64,000 nucleotides of DNA from Isoetes taiwanensis (taxonomy: Eukaryota; Streptophyta; Lycopodiopsida; Isoetales; Isoetaceae), in assembly GCA_021234155.1 (NCBI GenBank), contig JAJEKV010000020.1:754938-818937 (forward strand), in the 5' to 3' direction. Under the pieces are notes generated by a model. That model did not search any database, had not been told where the DNA came from, and saw nothing but the letters and a program-made list of their open reading frames with translations. A program made the position numbers and the translations under genes. Positions within the stretch are counted from its first letter, which is position 1. Each line of letters starts with the position of its first letter. Positions 11,935 through 24,716 of the stretch are shown here, piece by piece.

Positions 11935-12398
11935 TATAAATATGATGCAATTAGTGAATTGGACATAAGCTATGATACACATATATCATGTTGTTGCCAC
12001 AAATGTAGTCATTGTGACAAGACTAATATGATAGAAAATAGGACGCAATTAATGAATAACTTGGATATAAGCTCAATGCAAACGTGATATGCAATTGCCA
12101 CAAACGTAGTCGTTGTGTCGAGACTAATATGATAGAAAATATGACGCAAATATTAAATAACTTCGATATAAGCTCGACACAAACATGCCATGTAATTGCC
12201 ATAAATGTAGTCATTATGTCATTTTTGCGTTATGTAACTGTGACACAATACTTGACGCAAAAAGTGACGCCTATGCGACATCAAAGTATAGCACTTTTAG
12301 CGTCAATCTCGTGATATTTAGTGGGCCTTTGAGAATACACATAGCGTCACTTTATTTGACACTATACCCGACGGAAAACACCCTATTATGTTGTAGTG
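11935..12398. mobile_element. CACTA-like terminus with subterminal repeats
   Basis: The right edge ends TTGTAGTG at 12391-12398. Its reverse complement is CACTACAA, the CACTA (En/Spm) superfamily terminus, and it is followed by ATA. Just inside are three tandem subterminal repeats with a period of 101 bp. The marker 'tgccayaaaygtagtcrttrtg' occurs near 11995, 12096 and 12197. Many GACGC/GCGTC motifs follow up to the edge. The matching left terminus was not located, so element length and coding capacity are unknown. Confidence 0.45.
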
Positions 12399-15290
12399 AT
12401 ATATGCTGCCTATATTTTGATAGGGTCTCTAGCTATTTCAACCATTCCTTTAGTGCCTTGGGGTACTTTAACCCCGTCCATAAACTAGGATTTCCCCACG
12501 GGATTATGCCATAATTCCGATGGCTACTACCCAGAGTTTTTCTAAAACGATCCTTTGTGTCCTCAATATCAACCACGCTTAGTCACAATTAACCTATTTT
12601 TCTTAAGTTATCATGTGAACTTCAGTTTTTGATCAGCTTCAAATGTTGTTGTCTTTGGCTCCCTCATAATGAAGTGGAGGCACTAAAAACTCTTGGTCTC
12701 TTAGTAGGAAAACCCAATGTTTCAATCTTCGTTAGTAACTACCATATGGTTATCCAATTCCTTATCCTCTTAAGAATTTCAAAGTCATAATCTATAAGAG
12801 GTCTATGCCTTAAGGCAACGGATCCTCCACCTTCTACTTCAGTATCTAGAATTGTTCCCCCGCGAGTCGGGTAACTCTTAGGCTATATGGACTACTGGTC
12901 TATATAATCTCACCCCTTCTGATCTATAGACCTCATCTTGATTTTCGTCGGGACTTGGAATTGCTGTGCATTGCCCTCTTCTCGGTTATCTCTAAAGGTA
13001 TAATCGCCAAAGTCATCGTACTCCTTCTTTTCTTCCATCAGGCGAATGCGATATTTTATACATCTTTTATTTCCAAAACCGAATAAATGCTCTCAGCTTA
13101 TAAGCTGAAGTAATTCATTGGTATCTAGAACCTTTGAGTAGTTAAGCTCTCATTATCGGTTATTCCAACACCGTTCCAACCATCCTCGGGATGTTTTTGA
13201 ATGTAACATCACTGTATATGCTAGATTTAGTCTGGCTATTCTCACTGATTTAAACTCTTCTCATATTCCTTAGTACGACGTATCTAAAATAGTCAACTCT
13301 AACCATTCGGATAGCTTCAATGCCTAACTCTGGTAAAACATACCTTAACCCAATATCTTCGTATATAAGCATATCACTATGCTTATTCTTTAAACATTGT
13401 CAAGTAATATTTTACTCGCCTTGTACGAATATTCTACCATATTTCAATATGACATAAATCTGGATGTCACAATCGACATCCTTGATATCCTCACTAGTGT
13501 AGTATTTGATACTACTAAGTCCTTCCAACATCCACCATTCCTATCGTGTAATTATGTGCGATAGTAACACGTGTGACCCAACTCTAAGTCCAGATTCACA
13601 GTGGGTCTTTGACATAGCCACCTAGCTATGTTCATACTTCCCACAATTGTCTTTCCTCAACTCCTTTAGCTGGTACTATATATATGCTGTGGTTTTGACA
13701 CCACATTTTCTAGACTCTAGTCTTAGTTTGCCTTGGTCCTCAAGCTCTAGTCACAACTTCCACAGGGGCAAATATGCCACCCAAAGTCCATAGTGCACAT
13801 GTTTAACATCTAGTATAGGAACTCTTATCTTCATTACTTCCGTATTCATATGGAATGTGCACTAAAAGTTCTAGTATACATCCTATCTTTTTCTAGTTAT
13901 GTTTTACCATTAAGGGGTCCTAGTATGCATATACCAACGCGAAGCTACTCCTCGGGATACACACGCGATACCGAGTCCAGAGCACATTCTCCTTGCTGAG
14001 ATGTTCATTGGGCACCTACCTTGTTCATACTCCAGACTTTGTCTATTCAACGTGTCCTTCCAAACTCTCTATATTTGAAACGCTGTTTACAACAACTTTC
14101 AAACACCTCTTGTCTCCCACTTCTTATGTGGGTATATTACTTGCCTCTCAAATGTATCATTAATTGGAGGTCAACTTTCCTCATAGTCTAGCTTCACCAA
14201 AGCTCCAACATACCTTGCAGCTTTTCGATGGTTGAACCTGCTCCTACCAATTATCGTCTTCTTTTGACCTTGTGGAAACTACGTTCCACACTATTGTCCA
14301 GTCTTTTATTCGGCATCTCGATGCTCCCCAGCAGACACAAGATGTGTCCATTTCCTTACTTTACATCATGCATAATTGTCATGCATTTGACCAACGTTAT
14401 TCAGCGTATCCACGTGGCTACGTGGTCTTCTTAGTCGTCTATAATCTTGCACCTTTATTTCACGCCTCAGGAACATCAATCTCCTGACGAAACACAATGT
14501 ATGTGTAATTTTATAATCCATAGTTTATGGATCAACATCCTCATACAACATTATTTTCGACCGTTCCGCGAATCATACCTCGATTCAAGTAGCAATAGAC
14601 CATTGTCGAAACCTACACTTCTAAAGTGATCTCCCTTTCATGAGCTGGGTACTTCTAATCCAGTTTCCACCTTAGTATAGTACCTCTTTAACATGGTCTA
14701 TGGTAGATATTCATAAACCACTTCTCCATCAGATATATGTTGCTTTATCTAGTAATGGCAATATATATGCCGCATGATAAATTAATCCTCGTAATTAGTA
14801 GGTCCAATGTTTCAATCGGATAACAAACATTGTCATACCAATTTTTTCGAGTATCCATCCAAAATAAGGATACCTTACTACTCCATATTCCCAACGTGCA
14901 GCACTTCTACTTCAACTAAGAGCCCAGGACCTGCTTAACCATCATTACATAACAGCCTCAAGAAGCACCAGGCATGCTTTCGATGCTTCCGCCGTATCTG
15001 TGCGAAGTCAATGTAACAATATCTGGACGTCTGGTAAATGTACAGATATAACTAATGAATTAATAGGTGGCCTCATGTGAGTGTAACCTATGCTAAAGAT
15101 AGAGAGTGTGGAAATATTAAAGATAATTAAAAGGAGAAAGCTATTTAAACACATAATCAAACATAATAGAAGGAGATAATTATGTATGTCTTACACACAC
15201 TTCGGAGGGAATAACGATAGCCATATACGAGTTGTTAAAACTGTAATGAAATAAGAAAACAAAATTTAGATACAAAAAATTAAATTAGGG
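12399..15290. other. No gene seen; possible decayed LTR-element interior
   Basis: Frames are closed on both strands throughout and no conserved reverse transcriptase, integrase or gag motif is visible. By position it could be the interior of the element whose 3' end (15291-16079) and LTR follow. Its last bases before 15291 differ from those preceding the second copy at 19398, so the two interiors are different or rearranged. Confidence 0.3.
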
Positions 15291-16066
15291 CTCACTGTAA
15301 TAAAACAAACTGTAAGGTGAAGGGAAAATCTAACAAACATATAGACATAGCTTAATAGCATTAGAATGACTTGTAGTAAATAATGATAGAATCATAACTG
15401 TGTCTTATATTAAAAGAACAACTAGACGTTGTTTGTATCTATACCGGTTTATAATATATAATCAGTTACATCTATGTGTACAGCCAATGAATTCTAAATT
15501 AGGTACACTGCGAACACAGTAAGACCTCCACAAATCTTGATTGTTCACCTTTGACGGTCCTAAAAGATGGTTATGTCTGACCTATACCTCTACCTTTTAT
15601 ATCCCAGAGTTATAAATTGCAGATTACAAGTCATTTCAAACTTAATCACTTTGAACATGACAAAGTCTGTGTGACTTATAATCTCACGCTATCTCTTTAA
15701 GATAAGATAAGATAAAGATTTTATCGTCTGCGAAAACCCAATCGTGTTATGGGACCCAATACATGAAGGAGGGGCATAAGCCTGAATAAAAAAGGAGCCA
15801 AAACAAAAACAAGCACAGAAACAATGCCGAAGTACTTAAGAACAGAGCAAAAGCAGACTCGAGTCAGCCAGAAGTGACTAGATGTATCCCTTGGTGCGAT
15901 GAGACGTAACCTAACCAGGGGTTCTGAGGCCACTGATCAAGAATAAGTGCGCCGCCTCCCTGATAGACTGCCCATTTTCTTTGAAGCCTCGCCTCTCCTT
16001 CCTTCTAATGTACGTGGTGTTGCCCTGCAACAAGAGTAGTCTCGATGCTGAGGACATCATATTTTT

Positions 16067-16079
16067 AAGGTGGGGAGAA
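16067..16079 (+). promoter_or_regulatory. Polypurine tract before first LTR
   Basis: AAGGTGGGGAGAA directly abuts the LTR start TGTGACG. The same tract precedes the LTRs at 20207, 32562 and (minus) 54455. It is the expected primer site for plus-strand DNA synthesis. Confidence 0.85.
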
Positions 16080-17683
16080 TGTGACGTTCCACATATTTAT
16101 ACGCATTTTTAAGTATAAATACACGACATGTCACTATAAATAATTAATGGCACATTAATTATTCATAAGCCAAGGGTAGCTATGTTAATAATTAATCATT
16201 AAAGTGGAAACCTAACCCAAAACCCTAATTCGAATTTAGGGCTTAACCTAATATTAAAAAGGGCTAAACCAAATTAGCTAATATTAACCAATCTAGAGTT
16301 GCCACCTGGCCCAAATCGATTGGGCAAGTGAGAGTTGCTAACTTGGGACTCAAATTGAGGTTTTGTACCCCCATTTATAAATTTGCCCCAATTCGAATTG
16401 GGGGAGGTTGGTGGAGGAGGAGCTGCTGTTCCACCCTGTTCCAGCCAGAAGGATGGAGAACCAGAGGGATAGTAGAGCTAGCTATGATCCCGGTTAGTAC
16501 GTAGATAGCTTGGATTCCTAGATAGTCATAGGACTAATCCTTGTATGCTCATAAGGTAGCTAGGATTAACCCTTGTATGAATAGATGTATGGTTAATCTC
16601 TATTTTATGTTTTATTCGAAGCTATGGATGGATGGTAAGGATAGCTTTCTTTCTGTTCCTCCTGTATTGTATGGGTAAAAGGGGGGGTAGAGGCCTAAAA
16701 GCCATCTAGAAGTAGAGATGTTCCTAGATAGAACCCTTAAAACCCAGTAAATGCGGGCTGTGCACAAGAGCCAACCTGGCTGTGGATGCTATGATGTGGT
16801 TCAGCACCAGACAACGAGTATGAGGGTGAATCGGAGGTGGGGTCTTGCCTAGCGCGGCTACGGGACTCCTATAGTGTGCTAGGCTTATAGCCCGGTCCGC
16901 GGTGTGGGCGGGTATGGGTCCGACACTCTCCGGGCCGGAGGGCGTGAGTCATAGATGGTTGTTCTGGGCTCGAACGGGTTGGTGAGCTGACCTTTAGATT
17001 TAGGGGAGTAAGTCGGATGCACGGATGCGGGGTCGTTGATGTGGCACGTGTTCTCTAGCACACCTAGGGATCCGTCATACTCGAGAAGGAGACGCCTCTC
17101 TGACCTGCCTCATCGGACCGGGGAGATGTAACCCGGAGTAGTCTCGAAGGGTAATTCCTTGGGATTGCGTCTCCGGAGGGCTACAAGCACGTCATAACAT
17201 GATTCATCCTATCTGCAAAGTGTGCACAGGAGGGACGGATGGAGTGGACTACCCTAGCCATTGTCTTATGCCAGCCAACGCCATGCTATATCTAAATCAT
17301 TTGTTATCTTGAGGCCCCGATCACCGCCACCACCCTTACCTGAGTCTGAGCCCGAGGTAGAGCCCTTAGTTATGGTGTATTTCCTTTGTTATGTTGGTAT
17401 TCTGTTATTAATTGTATTGATGATGATGGGCCACCCTTCGTGGTGGTATATTATTTATTAGTATTGTTGCTAGGTGCTAACATGTATGTACGCTTCCGCT
17501 ATATAGGATTCCCATAGAAGGCGTGGGACGAATGACACCTCCGTGTCCTTCACCCGGACACTTGGCCATCACAAGTGGTCCGAGTCAGACGGAGGGCCTT
17601 TCTGTGGTGATGGATTCGCCAAGGAAGGAGAATTTCCCATATTTATATGATGGGAGCATCGTACGGATTCGGGGAGCGTCACA
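16080..17683 (+). repeat. LTR, first copy (1604 bp)
   Basis: It starts TGTGACGTTCCACA and ends GGGGAGCGTCACA. It matches the second copy at 20207-21794 along its whole length, with small indels and substitutions (for example near 16385 and 17000-17110). It contains the 'gggggggtagaggcct' block and the 'cggatggagtggacta' block shared with the other LTRs of this superfamily in the window. Confidence 0.85.
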
Positions 17684-17756
17684 GTGGTATCAGAGCATGA
17701 TCTTGGTAGACCAAATCATAGTGGTATCAGAGCATGATCTTGGTAGACCAAATCAT
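17683..17756 (+). promoter_or_regulatory. Duplicated primer-binding site (initiator-Met tRNA)
   Basis: TGGTATCAGAGC, complementary to the 3' end of plant initiator-Met tRNA, lies directly after the LTR at 17685. A perfect 37-bp unit containing it (17683-17719) is repeated in tandem at 17720-17756, giving two potential primer sites. Confidence 0.85.
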
Positions 17757-20206
17757 AGCACTGGCCATGTCTAACTCGTTAGACCTTAGATAGTAGGGGA
17801 CCTCCAATGTAGGAAACTTACACCAAATCCATAACTAGGATGAGTTTTGGCCTAAGTATGCGAGGATTGAGCTAGTTAAGAAGAAAAATTCCAAATATTA
17901 AGATAAAGTTATGTTGAGTTTTCGGTCGAATGCAGTCCCTTTCTTCCGGAGGCGATAACTTTCTCTAGGTAACTCGGATTGAGGCGATTTTTGTTCCAAC
18001 ACGTCCGCGATGGTCCAAGTACCCTAGGGGGTCGATCAACCGGCATCGGAAGGTCGAGCAAGGGGCCAAACCCAACAACGGCGCAGCTCAGGTTTGGTCG
18101 CTCCAGAATTGCGAGATAAACCCGTATAACCTGAGAAGCGCCGCTCCGTATAAAACGCATATTTCCACCGTATTAAAGTTTATATATTTTTTCCTTATAC
18201 CTATTTTTTTCTGGGCGTCTTGACCCAGATTTAAACCCAAGACCGCTCCGTATAAAACGCGTATTTCCACCGTATAAAAGTTTATATATTTTTTCCTTAT
18301 ACCTATTTTTTCGGCGTCTTGACCCCAGATTTAAACCCAAGACCTCTCCACTCCAAGCCTAGGTGCTTACCAACACACCAAGCTCTCTTGAATGTAATAT
18401 ATGTGTTTCACATATATCTTATACACATATAGTACCCTATTTCTCTCTATAGCAACTTTTATATAAAAGTATATTATGGGGCCTTGAACCCTTGACCTCC
18501 CACCACCCAAATTAAAACCCTTTACCAACAAGGTAAGCCTCTTTTTAGTTAATGTAATGCTCCCTTGTTATACTTGACCAATAGTATTATCCTGTTTCTC
18601 TAGAACGACTCTTGTCTACCATCACTCTTCCCCAAACCAACGTTGCGGTGGCAACAATTCCGCTGGACTTGTGCAACCATAGTGAGCTAGGAATAACTTA
18701 AGAGTTATTATCATCACTGCGGAATGTTTCCAACTATACCGACATACGTTCCGTTGAGCGATGGAAGGAAATTCCTCGGAGTAAGATAGAAACTTCCAAG
18801 TTGGATTCTGATCCACTATTCACCTTGGATATTCTCTAGGCGACGATAATAATGTCCAGTTATCGACGTTCTTAGACCTATAGCTTTAAATATTTTTTCC
18901 TTTGGTAAATGCCTCGATAACAAAATTCCTTCGGGCCTTGCCATGATTCAATCTATACTACATTCATATGCTTTATATTAGACCTTATTCGACGTTATAT
19001 ATTAAGGGTTAAGTAATATTTTATAAACATAATTATAATTTACATTGTCTCTCTCTAGTGTCTAAGCCTCGACTCGTCTCAAAGGATCTCTTTTTGTTCA
19101 ACCAACTGGGAACTGCCATGCAGCACCCCTCTAGACCATGGGTAGCTTTAATCCTACCACCCTTCACTACTTCTTCTCAATGGCCGTGTTCTTTCCATAG
19201 ACCATTTCCCCATATCGTGATACATACTCGGTAACACATAGTGGGTGCTTGTTTTACAACCCGCACAACAATGTCAACACTTTATTCTAACCAATCCCGG
19301 GTACAAACTTTAGTATTATTTTGTGCCAAAGTTCATCGCCTATATGGTCGTGATTATTTATCCGCGCCGCATGCCTGTCGAATTGACAGCAGTCTACCCT
19401 CACTGTAATAAAACAAACTGTAATAAAACAAACTGTAAGGTGAAGGGAAAATCTAACAAACATATAGACATAGCTTAATAGCATTAGAATGACTTGTAGT
19501 AAATAATGATAGAATCATAACTGTGTCTTATATTAAAAGAACAACTAGACGTTGTTTGTATCTATACCGGTTTATAATATATAATCAGTTACATCTATGT
19601 GTACAGCCAATGAATTCTAAATTAGGTACACTGCGAACACAGTAAGACCTCCACAAATCTTGATTGTTCACCTTTGACGGTCCTAAAAGATGGTTATGTC
19701 TGACCTATACCTCTACCTTTTATATCCCAGAGTTATAAATTGCAGATTACAAGTCATTTCAAACTTAATCACTTTGAACATGACAAAGTCTGTGTGACTT
19801 ATAATCTCACGCTATCTCTTTAAGATAAGATAAGATAAAGATTTTATCGTCTGCGAAAACCCAATCGTGTTATGGGACCCAATACATGAAGGAGGGGCAT
19901 AAGCCTGAATAAAAAAGGAGCCAAAACAAAAACAAGCACAGAAACAATGCCGAAGTACTTAAGAAGCGAGCAAAAGCGGCACTCGAGTCAGCCCGGAAGT
20001 GACTAGATGTATCCCTTGGTGCGATGAGGCGTAACCTAACCGGGGGTTCCGAGGGCCACCGATCAAGAATAAGTCGCCGCCTCCCGATAGAAGCGCCCAT
20101 TTTCTTTGAAGCCTCGCCTCTCCTTCCTTCTAATAATACGTGGTGTTGCCCCGCAACAAGAGTAGTCTCGATCTTTGAGGACATCATATTTTTAAGGTGG
20201 GGAGAA
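17757..20206 (+). other. Non-coding interior of the LARD-like element
   Basis: No gag or pol coding is visible. A tandem duplication with a 102-bp period lies at 18141-18342 (marker 'ccgctccgtataaaacgc' at 18141 and 18243). From 19398 the sequence repeats 15291-16079, with an extra 15-bp tandem copy of 'aataaaacaaactgt' near 19410, and ends in the polypurine tract at 20194-20206. Confidence 0.65.
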
Positions 20207-21794
20207 TGTGACGTTCCACATATTTATATACGCATTTTAAGTATAAATACACGACATGTCACTATAAATAATTAATGGCACATTAATTATTCATAAGCCA
20301 AGGGTAGCTATGTTAATAATTAATCATTAAAGTGGAAACCTAACCCAAAACCCTAATTCGAATTTAGGGCTTAACCTAATATTAAAAAGGGCTAAACCAA
20401 ATTAGCTAATATTAACCAATCTAGAGTTGCCACCTGGCCCAAATCGATTGGGCAAGTGAGAGTTGCTAACTTGGGACTCAAATTGAGGTTTTGTACCCCC
20501 ATTTATAAATTTGCCCCCCAATTGGGGAGGTTGGTGGAGGAGGAGCTGCTGTTCCACCCTGTTCCAGCCAGAAGGATGGAGAACCAGAGGGATAGTAGAG
20601 CTAGCTATGATCCCGGTTAGTACGTAGATAGCTTGGATTCCTAGATAGTCATAGGACTAATCCTTGTATGCTCATAAGGTAGCTAGGATTAACCCTTGTA
20701 TGAATAGATGTATGGTTAATCTCTATTTTATGTTTTATTCGAAGCTATGGATGGATGGTAAGGATAGCTTTCTTTCTGTTCCTCCTGTATTGTATGGGTA
20801 AAAGGGGGGGTAGAGGCCTAAAAGCCATCTAGAAGTAGAGATGTTCCTAGATAGAACCCTTAAAACCCAGTAAATGCGGGCTGTGCACAAGAGCCAACCT
20901 GGCTGTGGATGCTATGATGTGGTTCAAAGACTGCATAACGAAAGTATGAGGGTGAATCGGAGGTGGGGTCTTGCCTAGCGCGGCTACGGGACTCCTATAG
21001 TGTGTTAGGCTTATAGCCGGTCACTGTGTGTGGGCCGGGTATGGGTCTGACACTCTCTGGGCCGGAGGGCGTGAGTCATAGATGGCCGTCCTGGGCTCGA
21101 ACGGGTTGGTGAGCTGACTTTTAGATTTAAGGGAGTAAGTCGGGCATTTAATGCGGGGGCCCGATGCGGCACTTGTAGGGATCCGTCATACTTTCGGGGA
21201 AGGAGACGCGCCTCTCGACGCCTCATCCGGACCGGGGAGATGTAACCCGGAGTAGTTCCGAAGGGTGATTCCTTGGGATTGCGTCTCTGGAGGGCTATAA
21301 GCACGTCATAGCATGATTCACCCTATCTGCAAAGTGTGCACAGGAGGGGCGGATGGAGTGGACTACCCTAGCCATTGTCTTATGCTAGCCAATGCCATGT
21401 TATATCTCTGTCTGTTGTTATCTTGATGCCCTGACCGTCAGTCACCCCCACGGAGTCTGAGCCCAGGGTAGAGCCCTTAGTTATGGTGCATTTCCTTTGT
21501 TATGTTGGTATTCTGTTGTTAGTTGTATTGACGATGATGGGCCACCCTTCGTGGTGGTATATTATTTATTAGTATTGTTGCTAGGTGCTAACATGTATGT
21601 ATGCTTTCTCTATATAGGATTCCCATAGAAGGCATGGGATGAATGACACCTCCGTGTCCTTCATCCAGACACTTGATCATCACAAGTGGTCCGAGCCAGA
21701 CGGAGGGCCTTTCCGTGGTGATGGATTCGCCAAGGAAGGGGAATTTCCCGTATTTATACGATGGGGGCATCGTACGGATTCGGGGAGCGTCACA
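20207..21794 (+). repeat. LTR, second copy (1588 bp)
   Basis: Starts TGTGACGTTCCACA after its polypurine tract and ends GAGCGTCACA. It is not followed by a primer-binding site, so it is the true right end of the compound element. The next bases (cggta) would be the target-duplication candidate, but no left partner was found. Confidence 0.83.
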
Positions 21795-21948
21795 CGGTAT
21801 GTGTCTGGAATGTTGTCGATGGGAGCCTTGTTCATTGCCTGACGGGCCATGTCAAATATGTAATCTAATACCATATTATCTGCTATATATAGAGATTAAT
21901 CTAATATAAATTTTCTAACTGCCTTTCTTATTGTAGACATATGTGCTA

Positions 21949-22017
21949 GACATACACCCCTTATGCTCCAAGGATAGCCATGTGTGCTGACTATGATGGA
22001 CAGGTTATTATTGGAGA
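21949..22017 (+). pseudogene. Orphan exon-like block, unrecognised
   Basis: Between an acceptor-like gctag and a strong donor (GAT|GTGAGT) lies a 23-codon open frame including YAPRIAMCADYDGQVIIGD. The block sits 150 bp right of the compound LTR element. No partner exon or family is recognised, so it may be a captured or left-over exon. Confidence 0.27.
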
Positions 22018-23278
22018 TGTGAGTTTATCAGCTTTGCTTGGGCATAATATACAAACTTTTACTAACGTATTTTACGTTGCCAGATCTGGGGAGGTTGTCT
22101 TATCTTCATATATGATACTGGCGACTTTAATCTTGTTCATGGGAACTTTTCCTCGTGAGCATCATTGGTCTTCACTTCCATTGCTCTGCATTTGTGTCAT
22201 GCATGGTAGTTATTTTCTTATGTTACTTATTATCCAATGCTGCGGTTATTTGCAATGCTAATTCATTTTTCCTCATCTTATGAATGCCCTTATTGAAAGC
22301 TTTTTCATGAAAACAGAAATGGAGGTATTGAGTATGGATAAAATAATGGCCAACTTATTTCTTAGGACTCCAGCCACATGATGGACATTAGTACGTCATA
22401 TTTGCATAAGCTACCTACTTTCTATTCGCAAGTATTACACCTTTACTTATAGATCTAATGGCTACTTCAGTCCCATATTGCTAGACAATAAAACATACAT
22501 TTGCAATGACAATGGACATTGATTTTAAGCTTGCCTTTCATATTATTTTTGCTAAAACTACCTCTTCCTCTAACAACACATGCTTCAGAGATCACAAGAC
22601 AGATTGCTACCTGGCTTTAAGAAAACGACACCCTATATTCATAGTATTTACACGGCTTCATACAATCCAAAAAACACCTAGCACAAAATAGCAAAACAAA
22701 AACCATGAAAATATAATTCTCTGGGCATCGAAGGGCAGCCCCTCGTGCGCAGCACCTTGTTTCTTGCTGCTTGTATAGTTCTTGGTTCGCCTTGTAGGTT
22801 TATCAGTTTGGTTTTGATGGATACCTCTCCCTTGAAAAATGAAAGCTAATTATCATGTCATAATGTTTGTGCAATTATCTATGGTTGAATGGTTTAGCCT
22901 ATGGTTGATCAATCTATGGTTTAACCTAACTCTAAATATGTGCATTCTCTTGGAACTGCTTATCTTGCATTATCTCGATTCAATGGAAGAGTGCCAGGTT
23001 CAAAATACTGGGAAGCAAAGTTTCCTACTGTGTAATCGGTGGGTACTATAAACACAAGAAGAAGCTGATTGATTCTATTTGAGGTTCAGTACAACGCTGT
23101 CAGATTGTGCAGAATTTGGACTTTTGGGAGATTGGTTGTGCATTTGGTTCGAATAAGAATAAAAATATTGAGGTCGTTACTTCCTGGATAGTAACCATTG
23201 TTTAAATGTCTAATGAGCTTTTGCTAGAACATTTTACTTGAAACAAAAGCATAATGTATTTTGTCAAGGTAACTTTCA
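22018..23278 (+). other. Gene-poor stretch ending in a probable copia LTR
   Basis: No convincing gene. The right end (…aactttca at 23278) lies two bases before a primer-binding site, so an LTR of a copia element should end here. Its start could not be placed because no second LTR copy is visible. Confidence 0.4.
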
Positions 23279-24264
23279 TTTGGTATTAGAGCCATATCTA
23301 CTAGGTTTGGAGCCTCATTATTGAGTGCCATAGATGAATTCAGAGGATAATCTGGATTTCAAATATGAAAAGAAAAAATGAAACGTGTGTTGGTGGCAAA
23401 AGAACTATGGGACAGGTGAAAGGATTGGAACAAGTTCGTTCACTATTGTCAATATGGGAGCTGCAAGTGCAGAGCAGGAAGGAGCTACTTCTTCAAGTAG
23501 TGGTACAACAAGGGCACCAAGCAGTGGTAAGTCTGTAACAAGTGTAGGGGGAAGCAAGTCAGAAGTTGAAAAAATATCGTGAAGCAGAAGATATAATCAC
23601 TAGTAAAGTTGGTCCTACCATTTTGCTTACATTTAAGAACAAAATACCAAGAGAAATGTGCCAGTACTTGTTGGAGCATTTTGAGAAGAAAACATCTTCT
23701 CAAATTGATGTGTTGGAAAGTAAGTTAAGGAAACTCAAGTTTCGTGAGAAGGATGACGTGGATGTGTTTTTTGAAAAAATTGATACCATAGTTTCCATTC
23801 TAAAAGGAGCAGGTGCTCTAATGACACCTCAACATGAGGTTAATGCAATTTCAAGATCTTTATCTAAATTTGGGCAACTATCCTTATTTATCAGGAATGT
23901 TGCAAAATCGAGAGAGGAAGTACAAAATATAATAAGAGTAGAAATTGTTTAGGAAGATGAGCAAAGAACAGCAGAAATTCTCTACACCAATAAGGCAAGT
24001 AGAGATCGAGGAAAAGGGAAGATTGGCCCATGTTATAACTGCAACTCATATGGTCATATTAAAGTCAATTGCTCTAAGCTAAATGATTCAGATCCAACCT
24101 GCTACAATTGTGGTGGTAAGGACATATGTCCAACAATTGACCTAGTCTTAACTACTCTAATCTTAGAGGCAGAGGAAGGGGAAATCGTGGGGAATTTATT
24201 TTTAAGGGTTTGGATTAAGTGGTGGGAGTGGACTGAGATGAAGAGGAAAAATGGACGGGGATGA
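23279..24264 (+). pseudogene. Ty1/copia 5' region with broken gag
   Basis: A primer-binding site (TGGTATTAGAGCC) is at 23281. Gag-like coding then runs in shifting frames. A Ser/Gly-rich start (23385-23582) is followed by a UBN2-type gag segment at 23566-23952 (KYREAEDIITSKVGPTILL... with the pattern L.kLKFREKDDVDVFFEKID). After an in-frame TAG at 23950 comes a CCHC zinc knuckle at about 24030 (CYNCNSYGHIKVNC). A second knuckle (CYNCGGKD...) is broken by a frame change, after which an RGRGRGNRG tract appears in another frame. No protease, integrase or reverse transcriptase follows, so only the 5' part survives. Gag would normally package the element's RNA into particles. Confidence 0.7.
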
Positions 24265-24578
24265 TGAAGTGGTGGGAAATAATGGTTGGTTAAGATTTCT
24301 TGGAAAAAAGCTTAAATGTGTTGAGGAGACACTATCTCCTCCTCTTGCCTTCATGTTTCTTAAAGGTGCATGGTAGCAATGCACTAGTGCGGTGGGTGGC
24401 AGCCTCCTCATTGCTTATGTTGAAGGTCCCGCAAGCTATAAGAAACAGGCATTTACAAACTTACATATAGTAACATGAGAACTGAAACTTTATGCCAAAT
24501 ATTCTGACGCCATCTAAAAAGGCATTTTAATAAAAAAAATTATTCCATGTCAACAAGCATCCTCATTATCTTATGCAG

Positions 24579-24716
24579 ACTCTAAACATGCATGCTGTTA
24601 TCCAACGAGTTGTACGAAGGGATGAACTAGTAACGAGGCTATCTGAGTTCCCATCTAAAGGGATGCAAGATGCAGTAGGGACAATATACTTTAGATCAAT
24701 TCTTCTGCACCTTTGA
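24579..24716 (+). pseudogene. Orphan terminal exon-like block
   Basis: A clean acceptor (ctcattatcttatgcag) precedes a 46-codon frame ending in TGA. It begins TLNMHAVIQRVVRRDELVTR and ends in YFRSILLHL. Composition and splice signal look real, but no upstream exon or protein family is recognised. The broken copia gag ends 315 bp upstream. Confidence 0.33.

Larger units (their letters stand above)
15291..21794 (+). mobile_element. Compound LTR retroelement (internal end-LTR-internal-LTR)
   Basis: A direct repeat of about 2.4 kb (15291-17683 and 19398-21794) is made of the same 3' internal end, polypurine tract and LTR. The first LTR is preceded by a polypurine tract and followed by a primer-binding site, so it serves as the 3' LTR of one unit and the 5' LTR of the next. 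The 2.5-kb interior between the LTRs has no gag or pol, which makes the downstream unit non-autonomous and LARD-like. Such tandem units are known to arise by unequal recombination between LTRs or by insertion of linked copies. The left end of the upstream unit was not found. Confidence 0.75.
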
